DNA of 64,000 nt from CAYFPX01 sp964519895. Lineage in GTDB: Bacteria; Myxococcota_A; UBA796; CAJQPC01. Under the pieces are notes generated by a model that saw nothing but the letters and a program-made list of their open reading frames with translations, did no database searches and was not told the origin of the DNA. Location: assembly GCA_964519895.1 (NCBI GenBank), contig CAZFLE010000001.1:124001-188000 (forward strand), in the 5' to 3' direction. The translations under genes and the position numbers were made by a program. This document shows, piece after piece, positions 12,028-20,599 of this stretch (the first letter of the stretch is position 1; every line of letters starts with the position of its first letter).

Positions 12028-12314
12028 CCATTCACGTGCTCCCGGTGCAGCAGGTACGCCAGCGGGCTGATCGAGCCCACAAATGGCGTCGCGATCAGGT
12101 AGGGCCAGACGTTGATGCCCAGGCGCTGGGCGTCCCGGCGCAGCCCTCCCCAGGCGATGGTGATCGCGATGCACAGGTCCAAGAAGACCTGGCTGCCCCA
12201 GCGGCCCTCGAAGGCGATGTCCAGGAAGCCCCAGTAGCCCTGGTCGAGGGAGATCCAGGTGGACCAGCCGGTGAACGCGATGAGGACGGCTGCGAGGACG
12301 ACAGTGCGGGTCAT
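11916..12314 (-). CDS. small membrane protein (DUF2834-like) with an IS-derived C-terminus
   Basis: From the ATG at 12314 (AGGAGG 5 bases upstream) the frame gives 132 residues. Residues 1-90 form a three-helix membrane protein with phrases such as WGFLDIAF, FLDLCIAITIAWGGLRRDAQRLG and PLAYLLHRE that resemble the DUF2834 family. From about residue 93 the protein reads through the IS-end repeats at 11970-12027 and ends in unrelated, low-meaning sequence, so the original stop has been lost to the insertion. It is divergent from the MmyB-like regulator at 12410, across a palindromic operator, and is the likely regulated target. Function unknown. Confidence 0.65.
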   Translation of the reverse strand: MTRTVVLAAVLIAFTGWSTWISLDQGYWGFLDIAFEGRWGSQVFLDLCIAITIAWGGLRRDAQRLGINVWPYLIATPFVGSISPLAYLLHREHVNGHTGPTSTRQAPHRSHLNATDRVREPARRGLQGPATA

Positions 12315-12358
12315 GGGCACCTCCTGGACCCAAGATGCTCCCCCGACGTCATGCAGGC

Positions 12359-12377
12359 CATGACCTCACAGGTCATG
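12359..12377. promoter_or_regulatory. perfect inverted repeat operator
   Basis: CATGACCT-CAC-AGGTCATG, two perfect 8-base arms around 3 bases, sits in the 95-bp gap between the divergent DUF2834-like gene (start 12314) and the XRE regulator (start 12410). A symmetric site of this size between a regulator and its divergent neighbour is the usual operator arrangement; binding by the XRE protein is an inference. Confidence 0.6.
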
Positions 12378-12409
12378 TTCGTCGGGAAGTATGGGACTAA
12401 GAGGGGGTC

Positions 12410-13177
12410 ATGCAGCCCTTTGGACCCCTCCTGAAGCAGTGGCGTGGCCAGCGCCGCATGAGCCAACTGGCCCTGTGCGAAGCCGCCGAGGTCTCCACCC
12501 GACACCTGTCCTGCCTGGAGAACGGCAAGGCGGCGCCCAGCCGGCAGATGGTCCTGGTGCTGGGTTCCGCCCTGGACCTGCCGCTGCGAGACCGCAACGA
12601 CCTGCTCCAGGCGGCCGGCTTCACAGCGGCCTATGGCGCCCGGGACCTGGAGGGCCCGGAGATGGCCGCGGTCCGCGAGGCCCTGGACTTCGTGCTGGCG
12701 CGCTTCGAGCCCAACCCGGCGCTGGTGGTCGACACCGCCTACCGCACCCTGGCCATGAACACCGCGGCGGCCAGGCTCTCGGCCGTGTTCCTGGACCCGG
12801 ACCCCGAGCTGGCGGCCATCGCCGACAACGCCATGCACGTGCTCTTCCACCCCAAGGGGCTGCGGCGCTGGATCGTGAACTGGGACCGGATCGGCGCCAT
12901 GACCCTGGACCGGATGCAGCGCGAGGCCCTGCGGGACCCCCAGGTGAGCGGGGCCCTGCTGGCTGAGATCCAGCGCTACCCGGACCTGCCGGAGCCCGCG
13001 GCCCTCCCCGGGACCGACGTGCTCGTGCCGATCCACCTGGCCCGCGGCGAGCTGTCCCTGCGCTTCGCCCTGCTGCTGACGACCCTGGGCTCGGCGGTCG
13101 ACGTGACGGCCCAGGAGCTGACTGTCGAGACCTACTTTCCGCTGGACGAGGCCACCGCGGAGTGGCTGTCGACGTAG
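12410..13177 (+). CDS. XRE-family regulator with MmyB-like ligand-binding domain
   Basis: 255 residues. An N-terminal helix-turn-helix of XRE type (about 5-60: LLKQWRGQRRMSQLALCEAAEVSTRHLSCLENGKAAPSR cut at the turn) is followed by a C-terminal MmyB/MLTR-type domain with the marker phrases 'ALVVDTAYRTLAMNTAA' and 'RRWIVNWDRIG'. Proteins of this family bind small hydrophobic ligands and repress or activate neighbouring oxidoreductase genes. Here the divergent gene is a small membrane protein, and the convergent gene (46-base overlap of 3' ends) is an NAD(P)-binding protein. The palindrome at 12359-12377 is the likely operator. The start is the only ATG near the domain and follows GAGGGGG. Confidence 0.88.
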   Translation: MQPFGPLLKQWRGQRRMSQLALCEAAEVSTRHLSCLENGKAAPSRQMVLVLGSALDLPLRDRNDLLQAAGFTAAYGARDLEGPEMAAVREALDFVLARFEPNPALVVDTAYRTLAMNTAAARLSAVFLDPDPELAAIADNAMHVLFHPKGLRRWIVNWDRIGAMTLDRMQREALRDPQVSGALLAEIQRYPDLPEPAALPGTDVLVPIHLARGELSLRFALLLTTLGSAVDVTAQELTVETYFPLDEATAEWLST

Positions 13178-13869
13178 CGGCGGAGCAGCTCGGTGTGCAC
13201 GACCACGTCCCGCGCCTCGGGGTCGCGGCCCACGCCGATGAGGGACTGGGCGAGCTGGTCCCCGGTCAGGGAGCTGTAGCGATCCCGCAGGGTTCGGGCC
13301 CCGAACAGGCCCAGCACTGCCAGGGCGCCGTCGCCGAGCACCGCCCCGACCCGCTCTCCGAGCCGGTCTTCGTCCCGGTCCGGTCCGGTGATGAAGGAGG
13401 GCCGGGCCGCGATCCACGGCAGCACGCCGTGGTCCAGAGCCCGCTCGACCTCGGCCCTGGCCAGCAGGTAGCGGTTGTTCCGGGGCTTGTCGGCGCCGAT
13501 CGACGACAGGTAGACGAACACGGGGCGACTCGGTGCAGCGCTGGCGGCCTGGAGCAGCATCAGGGTCAGGTCCCGATCGACGTGCTCATAGGTGGCGCTG
13601 GGCTCGTGCTTCTTCTGGCGGGACGCCGTGGTGCCCAGCAGGGCGTAGACGTGGGTCGGCGTGTGGCGAGCCAGGGCGGCGGTGAGGGCGAGGGGCTCCC
13701 AGGGGGTCGTGTCCACCGTGGCGCCCATCGCCTCGAACCTGGGCTTCCAGGTCTCCAGGCTCCGGGACGAGGGCCGAATGTGCGCCACGACCGTGTCGCC
13801 GGCGGCGGCCAGTCTCTCCACGACGTTGCGCCCGGTGTACCCGGTGGCTCCCGCGACAAAGGCCCGCAT
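13132..13869 (-). CDS. NAD(P)-binding NmrA/SDR-like oxidoreductase
   Basis: 245 residues from ATG 13869. The N-terminus shows the Rossmann dinucleotide-binding signature GATGYTGRNVV (residues 7-17), with a basic residue later in HIRPSSR suggesting NADPH. 'VYLSSIGAD' and 'RAEVERAL' correspond to the atypical-SDR Ser and downstream region, and the C-terminus has 'ARPSFITGPDR'. The protein is short for an epimerase and fits the NmrA-like or YwnB-like atypical SDRs. The frame remains open upstream on the minus strand, but the Rossmann motif fixes the start at 13869. Its 3' end overlaps the convergent XRE gene by 46 bases. The substrate is unknown. Confidence 0.8.
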   Translation of the reverse strand: MRAFVAGATGYTGRNVVERLAAAGDTVVAHIRPSSRSLETWKPRFEAMGATVDTTPWEPLALTAALARHTPTHVYALLGTTASRQKKHEPSATYEHVDRDLTLMLLQAASAAPSRPVFVYLSSIGADKPRNNRYLLARAEVERALDHGVLPWIAARPSFITGPDRDEDRLGERVGAVLGDGALAVLGLFGARTLRDRYSSLTGDQLAQSLIGVGRDPEARDVVVHTELLRRYVDSHSAVASSSGK

Positions 13870-13919
13870 CTGTGCTCCCGGACCAACACCCGGGGGCAGT
13901 CTACCGCCGAAGGCTCCGG

Positions 13920-16340
13920 TCAGCGCTTCCGGGGCTTGGCCCGGTCCGTCGGGGTCGCGGTCCAGGGGTCTTCGGGCCAGGGGTGTCGGGGGTAGCGGCC
14001 CCGCAGCTCCTTGCGGACCTGGGGCCAGGTGTGGGTCCAGAAGCTCTTCAGATCGGCCGTCACCTGGACCGGTCGCTGGCTGGGCGCCAGCAGCTCGATG
14101 ACGACTGGGATCTGCCCTTCGGCCACCCGGGGCGACGTGCGCCAGCCGAAGCACTGCTGGATGCGGGCGGACAGCACCGGGGACTCGCCGGGCACGTAGC
14201 GGAGCCGGCGGGACGTGCCGCTCGGCAGGGTCAGGGACGCCGGGGCCAGGGTGTCCAGGGCCTGGCGCTGGGACCAATCCAGCTGGCCCTGCAGCGCCGC
14301 GCACAGGTTGCGCGCGTGGAGGTCCTTGAAGCTGCGCAGGCCGTCGCAGAGCCCGGGCAGCAGGGCCGCCCAGTCCGGGTCCGGCAGCCCCAGCTCGGGC
14401 CGCCACTGGCGCAGGCAGGCGATGCGGGCCTGGAGCTCTTGGGCCTCCTTGCTCGGCGCCAGAGCCCTGGCGGGGTCGGCCCGGGCCGCCTGGAGCAGGA
14501 GCGCCGCTGCCTTGTCAGGAGCCGCCGCCGCTGTGCGTGTGCTCAGCACGATGGCACCCACCCGGTTCTCGATCCGTCCCCGGGCGGCCTGGGCCTCCGG
14601 GTCCCACACGGTCTCCTGGATCCGGTCGACCGACAGCCAGTCGGGGTCAAGGTCGATGGCCGCCCGGACCCGATGGACCTGGCGCACGCCCTTCCTTCCG
14701 GCGGTGATGACCACCGCCACGAACCACTCGCCGACGCCCTCGGGGACCACCACGCCGACGCCGCTGGCCAGGAGGGCCCGTGGATCGCCGGGGCTCCGCC
14801 TGCGGCCGATCCGACCCGGAAAACCGGCCATCAGCGCCGTCGCGAGCCCGCGGGAACCACCGCCGGAGACCTGGGGCGGACCCAACACGCGCTCGGCTGC
14901 CCGCACGAGCTGGTCCCGGGTGGCCCGGACCTGTGCGTGGGCGGAGCGGTTCACCCGGCGGGAAGGCCGGGCCACCTCGTCCAGTCGGACCTCGAGGGAC
15001 CCGCTGTCGTCGTCGGGCCTCAGGTCCCGCTCGCTGGCCAGTGCCGCTGCAGTCGCAGCCAGAGCCAGGCAGCCGCCTCGGTGGCCTGCGGCGACCACCC
15101 GGCCCAGGCGTGGGGCCACGGGCAGAGCGGCCAGGAGCTGGCCCAGCGCGGTCAGTCCGTCGTCCTCCCGCAGCGCCCCGAGCTCGTCCAGCGTGGCCAG
15201 GGCCTGCGCCAGGTGCGCCGAGGGCGGCGGCTCGAACCACCGAAAGGCCTGTGGCTCGGCACCCCACGCCAGCAGCTGCAGCACGGTGCCCGCCAGGTCG
15301 GCGCGCACCAGCTCGGGTTCCTCGGCCGGGCGCAGCCGTCGGTCCTCGGCCTGGGTCCACAGCCGGCGGCAGCGGCCTGGTCCCAGCCTTCCCGCCCGTC
15401 CCGCCCGCTGGTCTGCCGACGCCCGGCTGATGCGCACGGTCTCCAGCCGCTGCAGCCCCAGGGCCGGATCGAAGCGCGGCACCCGGGCCAGGCCGGCGTC
15501 CACTACCGCACGCACCCCGGGCACGGTGACGGAGGTCTCGGCGATGTTGGTGGCCAGCACGACCCGCTGTACCTTGCCCTCGGTGAGCGCCCTCTCCTGA
15601 TCGACCAGCGGCAGGCGACCATGGAGCAGGTGGATCGGGACCCCTGTGCCGGCCAGCGCGTCCGCCGTGTCCTCGAGCTCCCGCACACCTGGCAGGAAGA
15701 CCAGCACGTCCCCGCCGGCCTCCAGCTCCTGGTGGACGGCCCGGGCCACCCGGCTGGACAGCGGGCGGTCGTCGGGCTGGGCATCCCACGCCACCTCGAC
15801 GGGGAAGGGCCGACCCTCCCCGCGCACGATCGGGCAGTCCCCCAGGAACGCCGCGACGGGCGCCGGGTCCATCGTGGCGGACATCACCACCAGCCCCAGG
15901 TCCCCTCGGGCCTCTCGGGCCTCCCGCAGCAGGGCCAGGGCCAGGTCTGCATGCAGGCTGCGCTCGTGGAACTCGTCCAGCACCACGCAGCCCACCCCCT
16001 CCAGGAAGGGGTCCTCCAGGAGCCGGCGCGTCAACAGGCCTTCGGTCAGGAACTCCAGCCGGGTGTCCGGCCCTGCTCGGCGGTCGTGGCGCACGCTGTA
16101 CCCGACCCGCCCGCCCAGGGGCACGTCCAGCTCCCAGGCGACCCGCCGAGCAGCCAAGCGAGCGGCCACGCGGCGAGGCTGAAGCACCAGCACCCGGGCC
16201 CACCGGGGCAGCAACGCCGGCGGGATGCGCGTGGTCTTGCCCGACCCGGGCGGCGCCACCACCACCACGGCGCCGTGGAGGTCGAGCGCGCCGACCACGT
16301 CGTCCAGGACGGCGTCGATGGGGAGGGTTTTTCCTCTCAC
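13920..16340 (-). CDS. hrpB: ATP-dependent RNA helicase HrpB
   Basis: 806 residues, the normal HrpB length. DEAH/RHA helicase motifs are in order: motif I APPGSGKTT (about 29-37), Ia LVLQPRRVAA, motif II LDEFHERS (the HrpB form DEFH), motif III VMSATMD, then motif V VVLATNIAETSVTVPGV and motif VI QRAGRAGRLGPG. The C-terminal HrpB-specific region ends in 'KELRGRYPRHPWPEDPW', a sequence typical of the family. It is cytoplasmic and thought to act in RNA metabolism. The GTG at 16340 lies in an unusually AT-rich patch; TTGACG at 16375-16380 (minus strand) may be the -35 box, which would give a nearly leaderless transcript. The gene is monocistronic here. Confidence 0.95.
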   Translation of the reverse strand: MRGKTLPIDAVLDDVVGALDLHGAVVVVAPPGSGKTTRIPPALLPRWARVLVLQPRRVAARLAARRVAWELDVPLGGRVGYSVRHDRRAGPDTRLEFLTEGLLTRRLLEDPFLEGVGCVVLDEFHERSLHADLALALLREAREARGDLGLVVMSATMDPAPVAAFLGDCPIVRGEGRPFPVEVAWDAQPDDRPLSSRVARAVHQELEAGGDVLVFLPGVRELEDTADALAGTGVPIHLLHGRLPLVDQERALTEGKVQRVVLATNIAETSVTVPGVRAVVDAGLARVPRFDPALGLQRLETVRISRASADQRAGRAGRLGPGRCRRLWTQAEDRRLRPAEEPELVRADLAGTVLQLLAWGAEPQAFRWFEPPPSAHLAQALATLDELGALREDDGLTALGQLLAALPVAPRLGRVVAAGHRGGCLALAATAAALASERDLRPDDDSGSLEVRLDEVARPSRRVNRSAHAQVRATRDQLVRAAERVLGPPQVSGGGSRGLATALMAGFPGRIGRRRSPGDPRALLASGVGVVVPEGVGEWFVAVVITAGRKGVRQVHRVRAAIDLDPDWLSVDRIQETVWDPEAQAARGRIENRVGAIVLSTRTAAAAPDKAAALLLQAARADPARALAPSKEAQELQARIACLRQWRPELGLPDPDWAALLPGLCDGLRSFKDLHARNLCAALQGQLDWSQRQALDTLAPASLTLPSGTSRRLRYVPGESPVLSARIQQCFGWRTSPRVAEGQIPVVIELLAPSQRPVQVTADLKSFWTHTWPQVRKELRGRYPRHPWPEDPWTATPTDRAKPRKR

Positions 16341-16479
16341 AAGGTCCTAATACCTACAAGAAAACGGATATTTGCGTCAAGAATCCTCACCAGACTTGAA
16401 AGACTGGCTCTTGACTTGGCAACATCCTGACAGTGCGGCCGCGAGTCATACGACGGCACGGTTGCACGGAGGGGACATC

Positions 16480-18177
16480 ATGATCGACCAGGAGGCGCTG
16501 CCCATGGGCACCTTCGAAGACACGGGGAGTCCGGCCGACCTGCCGACCGCGCTCGCCCGTTCCGAGGAGCGCTTTCGGGCCGTGATCGCCGGGTGCCCGG
16601 ACCCGGTCGCTGTGATCGCCGAAGGGCGCTTCACTCGACTCAACCCGCGCCTGGTGGCGCTGCTGGGCTTCGGCGACGCCGAGCTGCTGCGGCACTCGCC
16701 GGTGCTCCAGCGGGTGCACCCGGACGACCGGGCCTGTTTCGCGGAGACCTGCCGGTCGCTGTTGGCCGGACCGGCCGAGACCGCCCTCGCGCCCCAGGCG
16801 CTGCGGCTGATCGCCGCCGATGGTCGCGACGTCCACGTCCAGGTCTCCGCCGTGCGGATCCACGACGGCGGGCCCGCCCTGTACGCTACGCTGCGAGACC
16901 TCACCGAGCGGCGCCAGCTGCACGCTCGGCTGGCCCGGTCGGACCGCATGGCCAGCCTGGGCACCCTGGCGGCCGGGGTGGCCCACGAGATCAACAACCC
17001 CCTGGGCTTCATCCTGATGAACCTGGACGGGGTGCTCGAGGACCTGCCCGGGCTCATGCGCAACCTGCAGGTCCTGCGGGTCGCCCTGGCCGATCGCATC
17101 GGCGTGCTCGAGGCCGAGCGTCTGCTCGCCGCGGTGGGCCTGCCCGCGACCTCTGAGCCCGTGGACGAGCTCACCGAGCGCACCCGGGACGCCTACGTCG
17201 GTGCCCAGCGGGTCCGGGACATCGTGCGGGACCTGCGCACCTTTGCCAACGTGGAGACCGATGAGGCCGCCCTGGGCCCGGTCCAGGTCGAGGCCGCCCT
17301 GGAGATCGCGCTGAACCTGGCGTGCCACGACATCAAGTACAAGGCGCGGATCCGCCGGGACCTGACCCAGACGCCCCGGGCCCGTGCCGAGGAGGGACGG
17401 CTGTCCCAGGTGCTGCTGAACCTGCTTGTCAACGCAGCCCAGTCCCCCGAGGGGACCGAACCCAAGCAGGTCAAGCTGAGCAGCTACGTCCGGGACGAGC
17501 GTGTCGTGGTCGAGGTCGCCGACAACGGGGCGGGCATCGCGGCCAAGGACCTGGGGCGGGTGTTCGAGCCCTTCTTCACCACCAAGCCGGCGGGAGAGGG
17601 CTCGGGGCTGGGCCTGGCGATCTCCCGGGAGATCGTGCGCGGCTTCGGCGGGGAGCTCGAGGTGGACAGCACCCCGGGACTGGGCGCGGCCTTCCGGGTC
17701 TGCCTGCCCATCGCCGACGACGTCAGCTCGGTCCTCGAGGCCGACGACGAGTCCGAGGAGGAGCCCCCGTCGCCCCGACGGCCCCGGATCCTGGTGGTCG
17801 ACGACGAGCCCATGATGCTGCGGGCGCTGGAGCGGCGCCTGGCCCGGGAGTACGACGTGGCCTGTGCGGTCTCGGGCGCCCAGGCCCTGGAGCGGCTCTC
17901 CGAGGAGGGCGACTGGGACATGGTCCTGTGCGACGTGGTCATGCCCGGCGTCGATGGCGCAGCGGTCTACCGCTGGATCCAGACCCACCGCCCCCAGCTC
18001 TTGGAGCGCACGATCCTGATGACCGGCGGTGCGGTCACCAGCGAGTCCCGCCGCTTCCTGGACGAGACCGAGAACCTGGTGCTGCCCAAGCCCCTTCAGG
18101 TGCCGCAGCTGCTGGGGGTGCTCCGGGGAATGCTCTACGAGCCCGGCCAGGGCAATGCGCTGGGGTCGCGGCCGTAG
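16480..18177 (+). CDS. hybrid histidine kinase: PAS, HisKA, HATPase and C-terminal receiver
   Basis: 565 residues, no membrane helix, so a soluble sensor. A PAS domain lies at about 28-140 (RFRAVIAGCPDPVAVI ... YATLRDLTERR). The HisKA phosphoacceptor is His 169 in AAGVAHEINNPLGF. HATPase boxes follow: N box LNLLVNAAQ, G1 VADNGAGI, F box VFEPFFTTK, G2 GSGLGLAIS. After an acidic linker a receiver starts near residue 436 (RILVVDDEP), with phospho-Asp near 484 (LCDVVMPGVDG) and Lys in LPKPL. The ATG at 16480 has a strong GGAGG site; the frame runs 108 bases further upstream without support. No partner regulator is adjacent, so phosphotransfer goes to its own receiver or elsewhere. Confidence 0.93.
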   Translation: MIDQEALPMGTFEDTGSPADLPTALARSEERFRAVIAGCPDPVAVIAEGRFTRLNPRLVALLGFGDAELLRHSPVLQRVHPDDRACFAETCRSLLAGPAETALAPQALRLIAADGRDVHVQVSAVRIHDGGPALYATLRDLTERRQLHARLARSDRMASLGTLAAGVAHEINNPLGFILMNLDGVLEDLPGLMRNLQVLRVALADRIGVLEAERLLAAVGLPATSEPVDELTERTRDAYVGAQRVRDIVRDLRTFANVETDEAALGPVQVEAALEIALNLACHDIKYKARIRRDLTQTPRARAEEGRLSQVLLNLLVNAAQSPEGTEPKQVKLSSYVRDERVVVEVADNGAGIAAKDLGRVFEPFFTTKPAGEGSGLGLAISREIVRGFGGELEVDSTPGLGAAFRVCLPIADDVSSVLEADDESEEEPPSPRRPRILVVDDEPMMLRALERRLAREYDVACAVSGAQALERLSEEGDWDMVLCDVVMPGVDGAAVYRWIQTHRPQLLERTILMTGGAVTSESRRFLDETENLVLPKPLQVPQLLGVLRGMLYEPGQGNALGSRP

Positions 18178-18225
18178 CCCACCCTGGCGTGATAGCGTCC
18201 CCCACGCCGCGAGGGGCCCCCGGTC

Positions 18226-20121
18226 GTGATCTCCGCAAGCTGTCCGAACTGTGGATCTCCCGTGCGCTTCGCCCACGGCGCCGCCCCGGCGACGGTGTGC
18301 GAGGCTTGTCGCAGCACGGTCATGCGCGAGCTCGACGCGCTGGTGGTGGCGGGCAAGGTCTCGGCCTTCAGCCGCGATCTGTCGCCCATCCAGCTCGGTG
18401 TCCGGGGCTCGGTCGACGGCAAGGACTTCCAGGTCGTCGGCGTCCTGCGCAAGGCCCGCGAGGGCGTGCGCTGGAACGAGTGGTACCTGCTCTTCAGCGA
18501 CGGCACCGACGGCTACCTGGGCGAGGGCAACGGCTTCTACCAGGTCTTCTCCGAGCCCCCTCAACAGGTCCCCCACGACGCTGCCCAGCTCTACGCCGGC
18601 GCCCGGGCGACCCTGGGCGGCATCGAGTGGACGGTGACGGAAGCGGCAGAGGCCCGGGTGGTGGCCGCCGACGGCACCCTGCCCTTTGCCGCGGTCCAGG
18701 ACACCCCCACCGCCTACGCCGACCTGCGCAGCGTGGACGGCCGCCGGGTCGGCACCTTGGACGCGGTGGACTCGCCGCCGACGCTGTGGGTGGGCCGCAT
18801 CGTGCCGCTCACGGCCATGGCACTCCAGGGCCTGCGCCCGATCACCGGGTGGTCCGACCCGGTCATCACCGACTTCCACGGCCCCGAGGTCACCCAGGTC
18901 CGCAGCTTGGCCTGCCCGAATTGCGGCGGTGCGATCACGCTGCGGGCCCCCGGCGCCAGCGTGAACCTGGGTTGCGAGTACTGTGGGTCCGAGCTGGGCA
19001 TCCAAGAGGTGGGCGACAAGACCAACGCCCAGGTGCTCGAAGCCCGGGACAAGCGCGACTGGAAGCCATCGCTCCCGCTGGGCCAGCGGGGCGAGCTGGA
19101 CGGCGTCCAGTGGGAGGTCATCGGCGCCATGGGCCGGCACGTCACGGTCGACTACATCGACTACCACTGGACCGAGTACTTCTTGTACAACCCCTACCGG
19201 GGGTTTCGCTACCTGGTCGAGGACGGGCGCGGGCACTGGAGCCTGGTGCGGCAGCTGCCGGACACGCCGGGCGCCGCCAGCGGTCGCCGGGCCAGCTACC
19301 AGGGGCGCCGCTTCCGCCACTACACCGGCGGCACCGCGGTCGTGAACCGGGTCCTGGGCGAGTTCTCGTGGGAGGTCCGCACCGGCGACCAGGCCCTGAC
19401 CGACGACTACGTGGCGCCGCCGTTCATGCTCTCCGCCGAGCGCAGCGAGCACGAGATCACCTGGTCCCTCGGCGAGTACAGGACCCCGGACCAGGTGGGC
19501 GACGCCTTCGGGCTCGAGCTGGGACGGGCGGTCGGCATGGCCCCCCACGTGCCCAACCCGTACGCCGAGCCGAGCCAGAATCGCAAGGCCTGGACCTTTG
19601 GCGTGCTCCTGTTGGCGGGCGCTGTGCTGCTCTTCCTGGGCCAGGCCGTCACGGCGGCCAACGACGTGCTCATGTCCCAGGGCTGGTCCACGTCGGCCCA
19701 GGGCGAAGAGGTCTTCCTGACCGAGCCCTTCACGGTGCCCGACACTCTGCGCCGGAACCTGTACGTCGAGATCAGCAGCGCCCTGTCCCGCGGCGACGCC
19801 CAGGTCCACACGTCGCTGATCAACACCGACAACGGCGCGGTCTACCACCCCATCGACACCAGCAAGCGCAACAAGGCCACGGGCCGGGTCTGGCGAGCCA
19901 CGCCGGGCAGCTACGTGGGCCGGGTGGAGATCGCCCGCAACCCCAGCAAGACCCCCTCCAGCGATCTGAAGGGCCTCAAGCTCACGGTGACCCTGGACAA
20001 GCCGTGGCGCTCGCCGCTGTTCCTGCTGTTCTTCTACGCCCTGCTCGCGCCCCTGGCCCTGGTGCTGGCCAAGGGCGCCTTCGAGACCAAGCGCTGGTCG
20101 GAGAGCGACCATGCGGGCTGA
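18226..20121 (+). CDS. DUF4178-type protein with two zinc ribbons and two membrane helices
   Basis: 631 residues. Two parallel halves each begin with a zinc-ribbon-like Cys set (CPNCGS ... CEACRS near residues 6-27, and CPNCGG ... CEYCGS near 229-250), then a DUF4178-like domain. The first has 'VRGSVDGKDFQVVGVL' and 'WNEWYLLFSDG'; the second has 'QRGELDGVQWEVIGAM' and 'YHWTEYFLYNP'. A membrane helix follows near 463-480 (FGVLLLAGAVLLFLGQ), then an extracytoplasmic beta domain and a final helix (LFLLFFYALLAPLALVL) near the end. It is the first gene of a run with a small membrane protein, DUF350, an aminopropyltransferase and an FAD enzyme. DUF4178 and DUF350 are known to co-occur with PspA-like and polyamine genes. 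Confidence 0.85.
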   Translation: MISASCPNCGSPVRFAHGAAPATVCEACRSTVMRELDALVVAGKVSAFSRDLSPIQLGVRGSVDGKDFQVVGVLRKAREGVRWNEWYLLFSDGTDGYLGEGNGFYQVFSEPPQQVPHDAAQLYAGARATLGGIEWTVTEAAEARVVAADGTLPFAAVQDTPTAYADLRSVDGRRVGTLDAVDSPPTLWVGRIVPLTAMALQGLRPITGWSDPVITDFHGPEVTQVRSLACPNCGGAITLRAPGASVNLGCEYCGSELGIQEVGDKTNAQVLEARDKRDWKPSLPLGQRGELDGVQWEVIGAMGRHVTVDYIDYHWTEYFLYNPYRGFRYLVEDGRGHWSLVRQLPDTPGAASGRRASYQGRRFRHYTGGTAVVNRVLGEFSWEVRTGDQALTDDYVAPPFMLSAERSEHEITWSLGEYRTPDQVGDAFGLELGRAVGMAPHVPNPYAEPSQNRKAWTFGVLLLAGAVLLFLGQAVTAANDVLMSQGWSTSAQGEEVFLTEPFTVPDTLRRNLYVEISSALSRGDAQVHTSLINTDNGAVYHPIDTSKRNKATGRVWRATPGSYVGRVEIARNPSKTPSSDLKGLKLTVTLDKPWRSPLFLLFFYALLAPLALVLAKGAFETKRWSESDHAG

Positions 20122-20142
20122 TCGCCGCCGAAGGAGCGTGCC

Positions 20143-20361
20143 ATGAACCTCGTCACCGGCCACTTCGGTCTGGGCCTGCTGTTCCTCGCAGGCGCCGGAG
20201 GCATGGTCGCCACCGGCTGGACCCCCACCAGCGCCAAACAGGAGACCGTCCCGGTCTCGGTCCGGGACAACCCGGCCTCCTACAAGCCTTCCTATGCCCT
20301 GTTTCGGGGCTACCACGTGATCTACACCACCTCCGGCGGCGGTTACCGCTCCGGGAAGTGA
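20143..20361 (+). CDS. small membrane or secreted protein in the DUF4178/DUF350 operon
   Basis: 72 residues; one hydrophobic segment (LGLLFLAGAGGMVATG, about 9-24), then a polar tail rich in Tyr, Ser and Gly. The start has a good AAGGAG site. It lies 21 bp after the DUF4178 gene and 10 bp before the DUF350 gene, so it is clearly in the operon. I do not recognise it; small linker proteins at this position are plausible parts of the same membrane complex. Confidence 0.7.
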   Translation: MNLVTGHFGLGLLFLAGAGGMVATGWTPTSAKQETVPVSVRDNPASYKPSYALFRGYHVIYTTSGGGYRSGK

Positions 20362-20371
20362 GCAAAGCGGC

Positions 20372-20590
20372 ATGGACAACTGGCTCGATCTGAACGTCTT
20401 GATGGCGACCCTGCTCTACTCGGGCGTCGGGGTCGTGGTCTTCGCCCTGGCCTTCCTCGTGATGGTCAAGGCTGCGCCCTTCTCGGTCCAGAAGGAGATC
20501 GAGGAGGACCAGAACACCGCTCTCGGCATCGTGATGGGGTCCGTGATCATCGGGCTCGCGATCATCATCGCGGCCGCCTTGACCGGCTAG
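20372..20590 (+). CDS. DUF350 (YjfL-like) small membrane protein
   Basis: 72 residues with two membrane helices (about 10-30, LLYSGVGVVVFALAFLVMVK, and 50-70, LGIVMGSVIIGLAIIIAAAL) separated by a short charged loop KEIEEDQN. The loop and the helix pair match one DUF350 repeat; many DUF350 proteins carry two such pairs and are about twice as long, so this may work as a dimer. It lies between the small membrane protein and the aminopropyltransferase gene (9-bp gap). Function is not established; the family travels with DUF4178, PspA-like and polyamine-enzyme genes, which suggests a membrane-stress role. Confidence 0.75.
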   Translation: MDNWLDLNVLMATLLYSGVGVVVFALAFLVMVKAAPFSVQKEIEEDQNTALGIVMGSVIIGLAIIIAAALTG

Positions 20591-20599
20591 CCGGCCTCG

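Noticed and set aside
13870..14406. Upstream extension of the NAD(P)-binding gene on the minus strand
   Set aside because: It would read through the 3' end of hrpB; the Rossmann GATGYTG motif begins seven residues after the ATG at 13869, as expected for a natural N-terminus.
16400..16445. Sigma-70 promoter for the histidine kinase (TTGACT near 16412)
   Set aside because: No -10-like hexamer lies at a fitting distance; only the local AT richness supports a promoter.
16387..20379. Minus-strand open frame of 1330 codons opposite the histidine kinase and DUF4178 genes
   Set aside because: Gly/Gln/His/Leu-rich shadow translation with no recognisable motif; the plus-strand proteins have all HK and zinc-ribbon residues.
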